Assembly: GCA_036003885.1 (NCBI GenBank)
Contig: DASYSA010000698.1
Coordinates: 1 to 12,059, forward strand
Length of the DNA: 12,059 nucleotides
Direction: 5' to 3'
From: DASYSA01 sp036003885
GTDB taxonomy: Bacteria > Acidobacteriota > Blastocatellia > UBA7656
Below are positions 1 through 6,288 of this stretch, piece after piece. The notes beneath the pieces were generated by a model. That model did no database searches, was not told the DNA's origin, and was given only the letters and a program-made list of their open reading frames with translations. Made by a program: the position numbers and the translations under genes. Every line of letters begins with the position of its first letter. Within the stretch, counting starts at the first letter, position 1.

Positions 1-252
1 GGCAAGACGATAGGGGAACTCGCTGTCCGCACTACTCGGCGACCACTGAGTCGATGAACGCAGGCAATTCCGATTCTGGGTGGTGACCAGCGTGATCTCA
101 GTTTTCCAGTTCCGCCAAGCGCAAATGAATCCCCATCCGCCGCCGAGTTCGCTGACGGCCAGCATCAACTCATTGCCATGGGCTGACGCCCTGCTGTGTT
201 CCAATGGACGATGACCTGGCCAGAATACCCAGGCTTTAGAGCAGCACCCCAT
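1..252 (-). pseudogene. Partial open frame at the window edge, possible remnant of a longer gene
   Basis: A minus-strand frame is open from an ATG at 250-252, one base after the uxaC stop, through 84 codons to the window edge. Residues 26-42 (GNELMLAVSELGGGWGF) read like a genuine protein segment: a beta-strand turn ending in a Gly-Gly-Trp-Gly motif, of the kind found near the end of sugar-binding or beta-sandwich domains. The residues before and after (Cys, Trp, Arg and Ser rich) look less protein-like, and no ribosome-binding site precedes the ATG. I therefore read this as the decayed end of a gene or a frameshifted copy rather than a healthy gene start. I do not recognise the family securely. 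The rest lies outside the window. Confidence 0.3.
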
Positions 253-253
253 C

Positions 254-1681
254 TTAGTCAAACTTGTAGGCTCGTCTGGCAAGTCGATGAGCCGCGTCCT
301 GAATCATCTCTTCGGCATCGGCCATATCTATCACGCCGCGCACTACCAGTCCCGCAAGCCAGTTCGCATCTACCCGACGCGCCAAATCATGCCGCGCTGG
401 AATTGACGGAAAGGCCCGCGTGTCGTCATTGAATCCAACCGTGTTGTATAGCCCAGCCGTCTCCATCACCAGATCGCGATACCGCCGCATGCCATTCAGA
501 CTGTCGTGAAACCACCAGGGCGGTCCCAGCTTGATCGCCGGATAGTGCCCTGCAAGCGGGGCAAGCTCCCGTGAGTAAGTAGACTCATCGAGCGTGAAGA
601 GGATTAGCGTCAGGCGCGGATCATTGCCGTACTTGTTCAGCAACGGTGAGAGGTTGCGCGTGAATTCCACCGTGATGGGAATGTCCGCGCCCATCTCAGT
701 CCCGAATCTCTCCAGAATCACTCGGTTGTGGTTGCGACACGATCCCGGGTGAAGTTGCATCACCAGCCCATCTTCAATGCTCATGCGCGCACTCTCGATC
801 AACATGTGCCCCGTGAATCGCGCTGCGTCGTCCTCGGTCGACTGGCCCCTGAGTGCGCGTTGGAATATCGCTTCCGCTTCGGCATCGGACAATTCGATCG
901 TGTAAGGAGTTTGCGCAGCGTGGTCGGTAGCCGTTGCTCCCATCGCTTTGAAATAGACCCGGCGTTGCTCCAGGGCTTCAATCAGCCGCCGATACCCGCT
1001 GATGTCGCTTCCGTGAATCTCGCCGAGGCGCGTAATGTTAACGCGCCAGTCCGGCCTGTGAATGTTGATGACCCCGTCGGGACGAAACGTGGGGACCACT
1101 CGCCCCTTCCAGCCCGATTCGCGAATAACCCGATGGTGCTCGAGCAGATCGGTCGCCGCATCCGTGGTCGCAAGCACTTCGATGTTGAACCTCTCGAATA
1201 AGCGGCGAGGGCGGAATTCCGGCTTCGCGAGCTGCGAGGCGATGTGATCGTAGATCGCTTGAGCCGAGTCACCTGTGAGTTTCTCTTCCACCCCAAAGAG
1301 TTCGTGAAGCTCGTGATTCAGCCACATCCCTGTCGGCGTGCCACGAAAAAGATAGAAGTTGTCGGCGAACATCTGCCAGATGAGGCGATGGTCCGATTCT
1401 AAATTGCTGCCATCGAGCGCAGGAATCCCCAGGCTCTGGAGCGAGATGCCCTGAGAGTACAGCATCCTGAAGACGTAGTGATCGGGGATGAGTAACAGTT
1501 CGGTGGGTGTTCCCAGACTCCAATGCGGGTCCGCGAAGATGCGCGGGTCAACGTGACCGTGCGGACAGATCAGGCGGGCGTGCGCAACCTGTTCGTATAA
1601 TGCCTGTGCAATTCTCTTCTGCCGCGGCTCGGGGTCGAAGCACCGATCCGGCAGCAGGAGTCTATTGACGCGTTTTACCAC
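254..1681 (-). CDS. uxaC: Uronate isomerase (glucuronate/galacturonate isomerase)
   Basis: Cytoplasmic amidohydrolase-fold enzyme that converts D-glucuronate to D-fructuronate and D-galacturonate to D-tagaturonate, the first step of hexuronate breakdown. Visible family marks are the His-x-His metal motif at residues 41-43 (CPHGHVDP), MQLHPGSCRNHN at 308-319, PPWWFHDSLNGM at 387-398, and the Asp-Asp-Thr-Arg stretch at 419-422 that carries the catalytic aspartate position. At 475 aa it is the normal full length. The start is GTG at 1679-1681, six bases after a GGGGGG Shine-Dalgarno-like run. A later start would still keep the metal motif but lose this site. It is divergent from the LacI regulator. 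The palindromic operator lies 66 bp upstream of its start, so repression by that regulator is the likely control. The stop is TAA at 254-256. Confidence 0.93.
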   Translation of the reverse strand: MVKRVNRLLLPDRCFDPEPRQKRIAQALYEQVAHARLICPHGHVDPRIFADPHWSLGTPTELLLIPDHYVFRMLYSQGISLQSLGIPALDGSNLESDHRLIWQMFADNFYLFRGTPTGMWLNHELHELFGVEEKLTGDSAQAIYDHIASQLAKPEFRPRRLFERFNIEVLATTDAATDLLEHHRVIRESGWKGRVVPTFRPDGVINIHRPDWRVNITRLGEIHGSDISGYRRLIEALEQRRVYFKAMGATATDHAAQTPYTIELSDAEAEAIFQRALRGQSTEDDAARFTGHMLIESARMSIEDGLVMQLHPGSCRNHNRVILERFGTEMGADIPITVEFTRNLSPLLNKYGNDPRLTLILFTLDESTYSRELAPLAGHYPAIKLGPPWWFHDSLNGMRRYRDLVMETAGLYNTVGFNDDTRAFPSIPARHDLARRVDANWLAGLVVRGVIDMADAEEMIQDAAHRLARRAYKFD

Positions 1682-1700
1682 TAAAGACCCCCCGGATAGA

Positions 1701-1721
1701 GTTTCGCGTTCCGCGTTTTCA
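1701..1721. repeat. Short heptamer array (GTTTCGC type)
   Basis: Three tandem 7-base units, GTTTCGC, GTTCCGC and GTTTTCA, sit about 20 bp upstream of the uxaC start. They are the reverse-strand version of the GAACGCG/CGAAACG units found at 1821-1876. A further two units (TTCTCGT, TTCTCGG) lie at 1793-1806. Confidence 0.55.
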
Positions 1722-1746
1722 GAACGAGTGCAGCCAACCTGGTCCT

Positions 1747-1760
1747 TGTTACCGATAACA
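1747..1760. promoter_or_regulatory. LacI-family operator upstream of uxaC
   Basis: TGTTACCGATAACA is a near-perfect inverted repeat with the central CG typical of LacI-family operators, and it resembles the E. coli GntR-type operator (TGTTA-N4-TAACA). It is the exact reverse complement of the site at 4013-4026. It lies between the divergent uxaC and lacI genes, 66 bp from the uxaC start. A possible minus-strand -10 (TAGTAT, 1763-1768) is only two bases away, so a bound repressor would cover the uxaC transcription start. No convincing -35 goes with it. Confidence 0.8.
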
Positions 1761-1820
1761 GGATACTATCTTTTACGTTGGCTACGAAATGCTTCTCGTT
1801 TCTCGGTACAAACCGGCCAG

Positions 1821-1876
1821 CTGAACACTGAACGCGGAACGCAAGACGCGAGACGCGGAACGCGAAACGCGAAACG
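1821..1876. repeat. Degenerate heptamer tandem array (CGAAACG type)
   Basis: Eight consecutive 7-base units in perfect register: CTGAACA, CTGAACG, CGGAACG, CAAGACG, CGAGACG, CGGAACG, CGAAACG, CGAAACG. The spacing is exactly 7 throughout while the bases drift, with the A-A/G-A-C-G core best kept. It lies in the 291-bp uxaC/lacI intergenic region and shows no coding character. Confidence 0.85.
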
Positions 1877-1941
1877 AGATCATTGGCGCAAAAGCGAGGA
1901 GGGATCTAAGATTCACCTTCAGTTTGGACAGACCACAAACG

Positions 1942-1969
1942 ACGAACGCGAAACGAGAAACGAGGAACG
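1942..1969. repeat. Heptamer array abutting the lacI start
   Basis: Four 7-base units (ACGAACG, CGAAACG, AGAAACG, AGGAACG) end three bases before the regulator's ATG. The GAGG Shine-Dalgarno sequence at 1962-1965 is made from the array itself. Confidence 0.75.
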
Positions 1970-1972
1970 AAT

Positions 1973-3016
1973 ATGCGGACAACTCTAGCGGACATCGCAC
2001 GCGAGCTGGGCGTGTCGAAGATGACGGTCTCGCGAGCCATCAACAATCATCCGTTGATCAACGCCGATACGCGTGAGCGCGTCCTTGAAGTTGCACATCG
2101 CATGAACTATCAGCCCAACCAGCACGCGCGGGCACTGGCAACGAGCCGCTCCTACCTGATCGGCATCGTCGTTCCAGACTTGATGAACCTGTACTTTGCC
2201 GAAGTTACCCGGGCCATCGAGTCGGTCGCGCGGCCCGCCGGATTTCAGCTCCTGATTTGCAGCACGGACGAGGACCCCACGAGAGAGATCGGCCAGGTTG
2301 ACGCCTTGTTGCATAGAACGGATGGCTTGATCATCAGCTCGGCGCTCGCCCCTACAGAGACGAAGTCATATCGAAAGATGCTTGAAGAGGGCGCCAGGAT
2401 CGTGCTCGTGGACCGGACGATGAGGAAACTGCGGTGCCCTGCCGTTGCTACCGACAATGTGCGAGTTGGCATTCTGGCGACGCAACACCTGATCAGTCTC
2501 GGCCACCGGCGCATTGGGCACCTGTGCGGAGATGGCTCATCTATGAGCGCCGAACGGCGTCAGGGTTATGAGCGGGCGCTGGCCAGACAGAAGCTGCGCA
2601 TCGACGAATCGTTAGTGCGGACGTGCGGCCTCCTGGAATCCGAAGGCTATTTGGCAATGCGCATGTGGCTCGCGAAAGGGGACGTGCCTGAGGCGATCTT
2701 TGTCGTCAACGATCCTGCCGCCATCGGGGCGATGCAAGCGATCGAGGAAGCAGGATTGCGAGTCGGCAAAGATGTAGCTCTCGTCGGCGCCGGGAACATT
2801 CACTATGGCGACATGCTTCGGGTACCGCTTACAACCGTTTCATGGTCGCGGAGTGAGATGGGACAGGAGGCGGCCCGACTGCTGATTCAACTCATCAATG
2901 GCAAGGCGCAGTCGGCAAAAGCCCAAAACATCATCCTCGCGCCTGAACTCATCGTTCGGTCTTCATGCGGAGCTAAATCACCGGGCAGCGCAGGGACCGG
3001 GACTGCAGGGCGTTAG
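1973..3016 (+). CDS. LacI/GalR-family transcriptional regulator
   Basis: Sugar-responsive DNA-binding repressor of 347 aa, the usual family length. The N-terminal helix-turn-helix is at about residues 4-24 (TLADIARELGVSKMTVSRAI), followed by the hinge helix around 48-58 (PNQHARALATS), which inserts into the minor groove at a central CG. From about residue 61 the periplasmic-binding-protein-like effector domain begins (YLIGIVVPDLMNLYFAEV). The start ATG has GAGG seven bases upstream. It is divergent from uxaC and convergent with the dehydrogenase, with only 43 bp between the two stops. Two copies of a matching palindromic operator lie beside its neighbours, so it probably regulates uxaC, the dehydrogenase and perhaps itself. 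The inducer is unknown; a hexuronate, a deoxy-sugar or a breakdown product is an inference from context. Confidence 0.93.
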   Translation: MRTTLADIARELGVSKMTVSRAINNHPLINADTRERVLEVAHRMNYQPNQHARALATSRSYLIGIVVPDLMNLYFAEVTRAIESVARPAGFQLLICSTDEDPTREIGQVDALLHRTDGLIISSALAPTETKSYRKMLEEGARIVLVDRTMRKLRCPAVATDNVRVGILATQHLISLGHRRIGHLCGDGSSMSAERRQGYERALARQKLRIDESLVRTCGLLESEGYLAMRMWLAKGDVPEAIFVVNDPAAIGAMQAIEEAGLRVGKDVALVGAGNIHYGDMLRVPLTTVSWSRSEMGQEAARLLIQLINGKAQSAKAQNIILAPELIVRSSCGAKSPGSAGTGTAGR

Positions 3017-3059
3017 AACGCTTGCCTGTATTGGAAGGGTCCCTCGCCTGGATCACGTA

Positions 3060-3875
3060 TCAGCCTGCCGTATCAGTGCGGCCTTTTCGACCGTAGCCCA
3101 GCTCCGCACCTCCCGAGATGATGTGGTCGACGCCCGTGGTGAATGTGGCCTGCGCTGCGATGTATACACACAAGCGCGCAACCTCTTCGGGAGATCCCAT
3201 TCGACCCATCACCTGTGCAGCCTCGCCCTCTGCTCGACACTGATCCGGATCGGGCGAGGCATCAATGGCTTCCTGCCATAGAGGCGTGTAGACGTTTCCC
3301 GGAGAGACCGAATTGACCCGAACCCCGTTAGGCGCTTCGTCGATGGCCAACGCCTTGGTGAACGCCGCGACCGCGCCTTTCGTGGCGACGTACGTAGTCG
3401 CGTGATGTTGACCGATGGTTGCCACCAGGCTCGCGATATTGATGATATTGCCTTTGCTTTGCCGCAAGAAGGGGAGTGCGAATTTGCAGGCAGCAAAGAC
3501 GCTGACCAGATTCAGGTCGATCAACTGGCGGAATTCATCGACGGTGAACTCATCGATCGGTTTATGAGGCGGGTGCCATCCGGCATTGTTGATCAGGCAA
3601 TCGATCCGTCCATGGAGAGAGATGGTAGCCTGGATCAGATTCTGGATATCTTCAGCCCTTCTGACATCGCAGTAAACGAAACGAGCACCACCATATCCCT
3701 GTGCTCGAGCGATTGCCTGCACCGAGATGGCGGCGGCTGTGCCCTGGTCCTCGCGATTCGAGCAGAGGACCACGAGGGCGCCCGCTTTCACAAACTCCTC
3801 CGCGCACGCCTTCCCAATCCCGCTGCTGCTCCCGGTGATTAGCGCCACTCTATCGGCATATGGCAGGCCCGTCAT
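3060..3875 (-). CDS. HSD17B14-like short-chain dehydrogenase, possible L-fucose dehydrogenase
   Basis: Classical NAD(P)-dependent short-chain dehydrogenase of 271 aa. The cofactor glycine motif TGSSSGIG is at residues 14-21, NNAG at 96-99, structural Asn122, catalytic Ser149, and the Tyr162-x3-Lys166 pair. Beyond these general marks, several stretches match my memory of human HSD17B14 (DHRS10) closely: NNAGWHPP, FRQLIDLNL, the IGQ-x4-YVATKGAV segment, GVRVNSVSPGN-x2-TPLW, and the C-terminal GGAELGYG-x-K (255-264). HSD17B14 has been reported to oxidise L-fucose, so an L-fucose or related aldose dehydrogenase role fits the sugar locus, but the substrate is not proven. The ATG at 3873-3875 is chosen because GGAGG (3881-3885) lies five bases upstream. 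The alternative GTG at 3885-3887 overlaps that site. A LacI-type operator sits in its predicted promoter. Confidence 0.88.
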   Translation of the reverse strand: MTGLPYADRVALITGSSSGIGKACAEEFVKAGALVVLCSNREDQGTAAAISVQAIARAQGYGGARFVYCDVRRAEDIQNLIQATISLHGRIDCLINNAGWHPPHKPIDEFTVDEFRQLIDLNLVSVFAACKFALPFLRQSKGNIINIASLVATIGQHHATTYVATKGAVAAFTKALAIDEAPNGVRVNSVSPGNVYTPLWQEAIDASPDPDQCRAEGEAAQVMGRMGSPEEVARLCVYIAAQATFTTGVDHIISGGAELGYGRKGRTDTAG

Positions 3876-3888
3876 TGAAACCTCCACT

Positions 3889-3932
3889 GGTTTCTGGTCT
3901 ATGGTCTCCGGTCTATGGTCTGTGGTTTATGG
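3889..3932. repeat. Heptamer array in the dehydrogenase leader (GGTCTAT type)
   Basis: Six perfect-register units, GGTTTCT, GGTCTAT, GGTCTCC, GGTCTAT, GGTCTGT and GGTTTAT, followed by GG. The array starts three bases beyond the dehydrogenase Shine-Dalgarno site, so it would be transcribed in that gene's 5' leader. Confidence 0.85.
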
Positions 3933-4003
3933 CCGGGACGCCAAGGACCGCGAACCACTACGCCATCAGCCCACAAACCCTCACGCCACAACAATCGACC
4001 AGA

Positions 4004-4032
4004 ATCCTACTTTGTTATCGGTAACAAATCAA
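4004..4032 (-). promoter_or_regulatory. Predicted promoter of the dehydrogenase gene
   Basis: Minus-strand -35 TTGATT (4027-4032) and -10 TAGGAT (4004-4009), each 4 of 6 to the sigma-70 consensus, are separated by exactly 17 bp. The spacer contains the whole operator. Transcription would begin near 3997 and give a leader of about 120 nt that contains the 3889-3932 repeat array. Confidence 0.5.
4013..4026. promoter_or_regulatory. LacI-family operator upstream of the dehydrogenase
   Basis: TGTTATCGGTAACA, extended by matching T/A flanks to an 18-bp near-palindrome (4011-4028). It is identical, as reverse complement, to the site at 1747-1760. It lies between the -35 and -10 of the dehydrogenase promoter, a classic repression position. 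It is also 125 bp upstream of the divergent gene at 4151. Confidence 0.8.
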
Positions 4033-4046
4033 GGATGGATTGGGCG

Positions 4047-4139
4047 GGTTTCTGGTTTACGGTTTATGGTTTATGGTTCCATGGTGATCTGGACTCTCTG
4101 GACCATAAACCACAAACCAGAAACCACAAACCAGAAATG
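4047..4139. repeat. Inverted pair of heptamer arrays able to form a long hairpin
   Basis: Five GGTTTAT-type units (4047-4081) are followed by a short spacer and then five units of the opposite orientation (ATAAACC, ACAAACC, AGAAACC, ACAAACC, AGAAATG; 4105-4139). The arms pair imperfectly, with GGTTTATGG against CCATAAACC fully complementary, giving a long cruciform or RNA hairpin. It ends 11 bases before the ATG of the next gene and fills most of the intergenic space. Confidence 0.8.
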
Positions 4140-4150
4140 GAGTCAGCGAG

Positions 4151-4609
4151 ATGAAAGAAAAATGGCACTGGGCCCTGGTGATCGTAGTCTGTGCGGCGAT
4201 AGGCGCCGCGACAAATGGTCTTACAGCGAAGTCGTCAGCCGATCCCACAGCGCCTTCCATGGCGCAGGACGTAGTCTTCCTTGACCGGCGTATCAATATG
4301 CTCGAACAGCGCTTTTACTCGATGGAATCAAGGATGAACAGGCTGGAGCAGCAGATGAGCATGGCGCTTCGCGCGGTGCCCGCTCCCACTCCAAGTCAGC
4401 CCACACGCGACCCCACAATCGATCTTCTGCGCGGTGAATCGGAATCCTTGAAGGTGCGGCTAAGAGAGCTGGAATGCGGGATCCTGCGTTTGGATGAACG
4501 AACCCTGTCTGAGCGCGCGAAGGAGGCGCGACGGCGGGCCGGTGCGCAATCAAAGGACCCGTGCCGAGCTGAACCCGAGGTCCCGATCAAACTCTCAGTG
4601 CGTCCGTGA
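4151..4609 (+). CDS. Small membrane-anchored coiled-coil protein of unknown function
   Basis: A 152-aa protein I do not recognise. Residues 7-21 (WALVIVVCAAIGAAT) form an uncleaved-looking membrane anchor or signal segment. Residues about 42-74 have heptad spacing of Ile/Leu/Met (FLDRRINMLEQRF, then MESRMNRLEQQM) typical of a coiled coil. A Pro/Thr-rich linker follows (77-89), then a second helical, probably coiled segment (92-120). The tail is basic and has two cysteines in the exported part (109, 138). The start ATG has GGAG about nine bases upstream, just beyond the repeat array. It is divergent from the dehydrogenase and shares its operator-bearing intergenic region. Composition and frame support a real gene, but no function can be assigned. 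Confidence 0.7.
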   Translation: MKEKWHWALVIVVCAAIGAATNGLTAKSSADPTAPSMAQDVVFLDRRINMLEQRFYSMESRMNRLEQQMSMALRAVPAPTPSQPTRDPTIDLLRGESESLKVRLRELECGILRLDERTLSERAKEARRRAGAQSKDPCRAEPEVPIKLSVRP

Positions 4610-4728
4610 GCGCCTCTTTCCGCGACGCAAAAGGGGTGTCCACTGACGCTTTTGGGGCAGCCTGAGGAGCAGGAAAGACTCTTAAGATCAACGAATACAA
4701 TTCTTTCAGCTGCGGGCCACCTTTTGCA

Positions 4729-4744
4729 TACGATAGTAATCGTA
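4729..4744. promoter_or_regulatory. Small palindrome upstream of the Arg-rich protein gene
   Basis: TACGAT-AGTA-ATCGTA is a perfect 6-bp inverted repeat with a 4-bp centre, 57 bp before the ATG at 4802. It could be a transcription-factor site in the promoter region of that gene. I find no convincing -35/-10 pair around it. The rest of the 192-bp gap 4610-4801 shows nothing else clear. Confidence 0.3.
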
Positions 4745-4801
4745 CAAGCGAGGCTGGAATGCCAGATGGACTTGCTTGAAAGCATAAGAGGGGTGAAAGT
4801 C

Positions 4802-5476
4802 ATGAAATCGAATCTATTGAGGAAGGTGCTGACGGGGACCGCTTTCGCATCAATCCTCGTACTAGCCGGAGGAACGATCTCAACCACAACTGCCCAGGCG
4901 CAGGATCGGGACCGCGATTATCGAGGGCAGCGAGATCGGAATGACAATCGGGACGGGAATCGCGACTGGAATCGAAATCAGCGTAACCAGGCCCAGAATC
5001 AGACACAGCGTGATCGAAATTGGGATCGAGATCGAAACCGGGGGGACGATTGGCGAGCACGTGAACGAGCTCGGGCTCTGGAGCTTGAACGAGAACGAGC
5101 CCGCGCCCGTGCGCTGGAGCTCGAACGAGAACGGGCTCGCTACAGGTACTCGTATCCAAGAAACTATCCGTCCTATGGTAACTACGGTAACTATGGTAAC
5201 TATGGTAACTACGGATACGGCGGCTATGGCGGAGGATCTACCCGGAACATAGCTGAACAGAATGGATATCGAGACGGCGTGGAGCGGGGAGCAGACGATG
5301 CTCGCCACAACAGGTCCTTCAATTTGTACAACGAGAGTCGCTTTAGATCCGGCGACCACGATTACCATTCTCAGTATGGCAACAAGGAAGCTTACCGAGT
5401 TGCGTACCGCGACGGGTTCCGCCGAGGCTACGAGCAGGGTTATCGTCAGTATGGCGGCGGCTATTATAGGCGATAA
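4802..5476 (+). CDS. Secreted Arg/Asp/Tyr/Gly-rich repeat protein of unknown function
   Basis: A 224-aa exported protein. It has a signal peptide at residues 1-34 (hydrophobic core TAFASILVLAGG, probable cleavage after AQA). An Arg/Asp/Asn/Gln-rich, very polar stretch follows (35-90). Next comes a 12-residue tandem duplication (ALELERERAR at 92-101 and 104-113), then four GNY units (127-138) in a Tyr/Gly-rich linker. The C-terminal domain has two related motifs, GYRDGVERG (155-163) and AYRDGFRRG (201-209), followed by GYEQGY. Such 'YRDG..RG' tails occur in many uncharacterised Acidobacteriota exported proteins. Charge and repeats suggest a cell-surface, polyanion- or nucleic-acid-binding role, but that is a guess. 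The ATG at 4802 follows GAGGGG with good spacing; an upstream in-frame start at 4652 would ruin the signal peptide. Confidence 0.8.
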   Translation: MKSNLLRKVLTGTAFASILVLAGGTISTTTAQAQDRDRDYRGQRDRNDNRDGNRDWNRNQRNQAQNQTQRDRNWDRDRNRGDDWRARERARALELERERARARALELERERARYRYSYPRNYPSYGNYGNYGNYGNYGYGGYGGGSTRNIAEQNGYRDGVERGADDARHNRSFNLYNESRFRSGDHDYHSQYGNKEAYRVAYRDGFRRGYEQGYRQYGGGYYRR

Positions 5477-5505
5477 GACCACAGCCGACCGAGGCCAAAA
5501 CGCCC

Positions 5506-5541
5506 AAAGCGAACGGGGCACCTAGGTGCCCCGTTCGCTTT
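5506..5541. terminator. Bidirectional rho-independent-type terminator
   Basis: Perfect palindrome: AAAGCGAACGGGGCACCT (5506-5523) followed directly by its reverse complement (5524-5541), an 18-bp stem without spacer bases. On the plus strand it is followed by GTTTGGTTT; on the minus strand the exit carries GTTTT. It lies 30 bp after the Arg-rich protein gene and 60 bp after the stop of the convergent formate dehydrogenase operon, so it can end both transcripts. Confidence 0.85.
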
Positions 5542-5545
5542 GTTT

Positions 5546-5597
5546 GGTTTGTGATTCTGGTTTTGGTGCAGAAACGCGGGACCGCAAATCACAAACC
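5546..5597. repeat. Inverted repeat between convergent genes
   Basis: GGTTTGTGATT (5546-5556) and AATCACAAACC (5587-5597) are a perfect 11-bp inverted repeat around a 30-base loop, immediately beyond the terminator and before the NTPase stop. The GGTTTGT unit resembles the heptamers at 4047-4139, so it may be a remnant of the same repeat type or a secondary terminator. Confidence 0.6.
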
Positions 5598-5600
5598 GTT

Positions 5601-6230
5601 TCACGACATTAATCCTGTGCGGACAAAGTCGATCACCGATTGGCTCATATAGCGTTCTTCTGCGCTGACTGTAAAGCAGGACTTCTTTCTTTCCACTTCG
5701 CGAGCCAACAAGACGCCTTGCGTTCCGGTCATCAACCCAGCGGGATCATCGCCGCCTCGGGCAACCAGCAAGTAAGCATCGGCAAGATCGAAGAACTGCT
5801 GAGCCGAGAGTTTGAAATCAGGGTTCGCCGGGTCGAGCACTTGTAAATAGATCGCCGGTTCAATGAATCTCCGCAGGCTGTTGCTTTCGACGATCACGAA
5901 TTCACACTCTTGAATCTCTTTTCTGAGCGCCCCGAGGGCCGTGAACAAATCGCCCTGCCTGGTGCGCACCCAGAGTGATCGCCGCGCCCCGGCGGCAAGA
6001 AATCGCGCCGTATCCGTTCCCGAATCTCTTTCTCGTTCCTCACTGATCGAGAATTCATGCTCGGCCACTGCGCATTCACACGATTCCCCATCGATCGAAC
6101 AGACGCCGTGCCCAAACTGGGTGATCTTCACGGCGGTCCAGTTCATCTCGGGCAGCCCTCCGATAATGCCTTCAACGACGGAGGTCTTGCCGACATTTCG
6201 CGTGTGGCCGCCAACCATCACCATTCTCAT
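5601..6230 (-). CDS. MobB/BioD-like P-loop NTPase, possible molybdenum-cofactor accessory protein
   Basis: A 209-aa protein with an N-terminal nucleotide-binding loop, GGHTRNVGKTS (residues 7-17). It is spaced like the BioD loop (G-x5-GKT) rather than the usual G-x4-GKT. The order after it recalls MobB: a strand with Lys (TAVKITQFGHG, 32-42), a conserved-looking DSGTDTARFLAAGA (69-82), then VIVESNS (112-118) where MobB has its acidic strand. Three cysteines at 44, 51 and 53 could bind metal. MobB assists molybdopterin guanine dinucleotide cofactor formation, and formate dehydrogenase needs that cofactor, so its place at the end of the operon supports such a role. This is inference. Start is uncertain: ATG 6230 places the P-loop normally, but in-frame starts at 6254 and 6305 exist, the latter overlapping the DinB gene. 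No strong Shine-Dalgarno site decides. Confidence 0.72.
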   Translation of the reverse strand: MRMVMVGGHTRNVGKTSVVEGIIGGLPEMNWTAVKITQFGHGVCSIDGESCECAVAEHEFSISEERERDSGTDTARFLAAGARRSLWVRTRQGDLFTALGALRKEIQECEFVIVESNSLRRFIEPAIYLQVLDPANPDFKLSAQQFFDLADAYLLVARGGDDPAGLMTGTQGVLLAREVERKKSCFTVSAEERYMSQSVIDFVRTGLMS

Positions 6231-6288
6231 AGAGGGTGTCCATCTCACGGTCATACTCGGGAAACCAAAACCGGTCCTCCGATCATCG

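Noticed and set aside
2992..3044. AGGGACC/GGTCCCT inverted repeat between lacI and the dehydrogenase as a terminator
   Set aside because: The loop is about 39 bases, one arm is inside the lacI gene, and no T-run follows.
3885..3887. GTG as the dehydrogenase start
   Set aside because: It overlaps the GGAGG ribosome-binding site that serves the ATG at 3875, which fits the family's N-terminus.
1701..4139. The repeat arrays as a CRISPR array
   Set aside because: Units are 7 bases, directly tandem and degenerate, without unique spacers or cas genes.
4880..5521. Minus-strand open frame of 213 codons, apparently hydrophobic Val/Ile/Ser-rich
   Set aside because: It is the antisense of the Arg/Asp-rich repeat gene; GAX/CGX codons read backwards give Val/Ile/Ser artefacts, and it includes the terminator.
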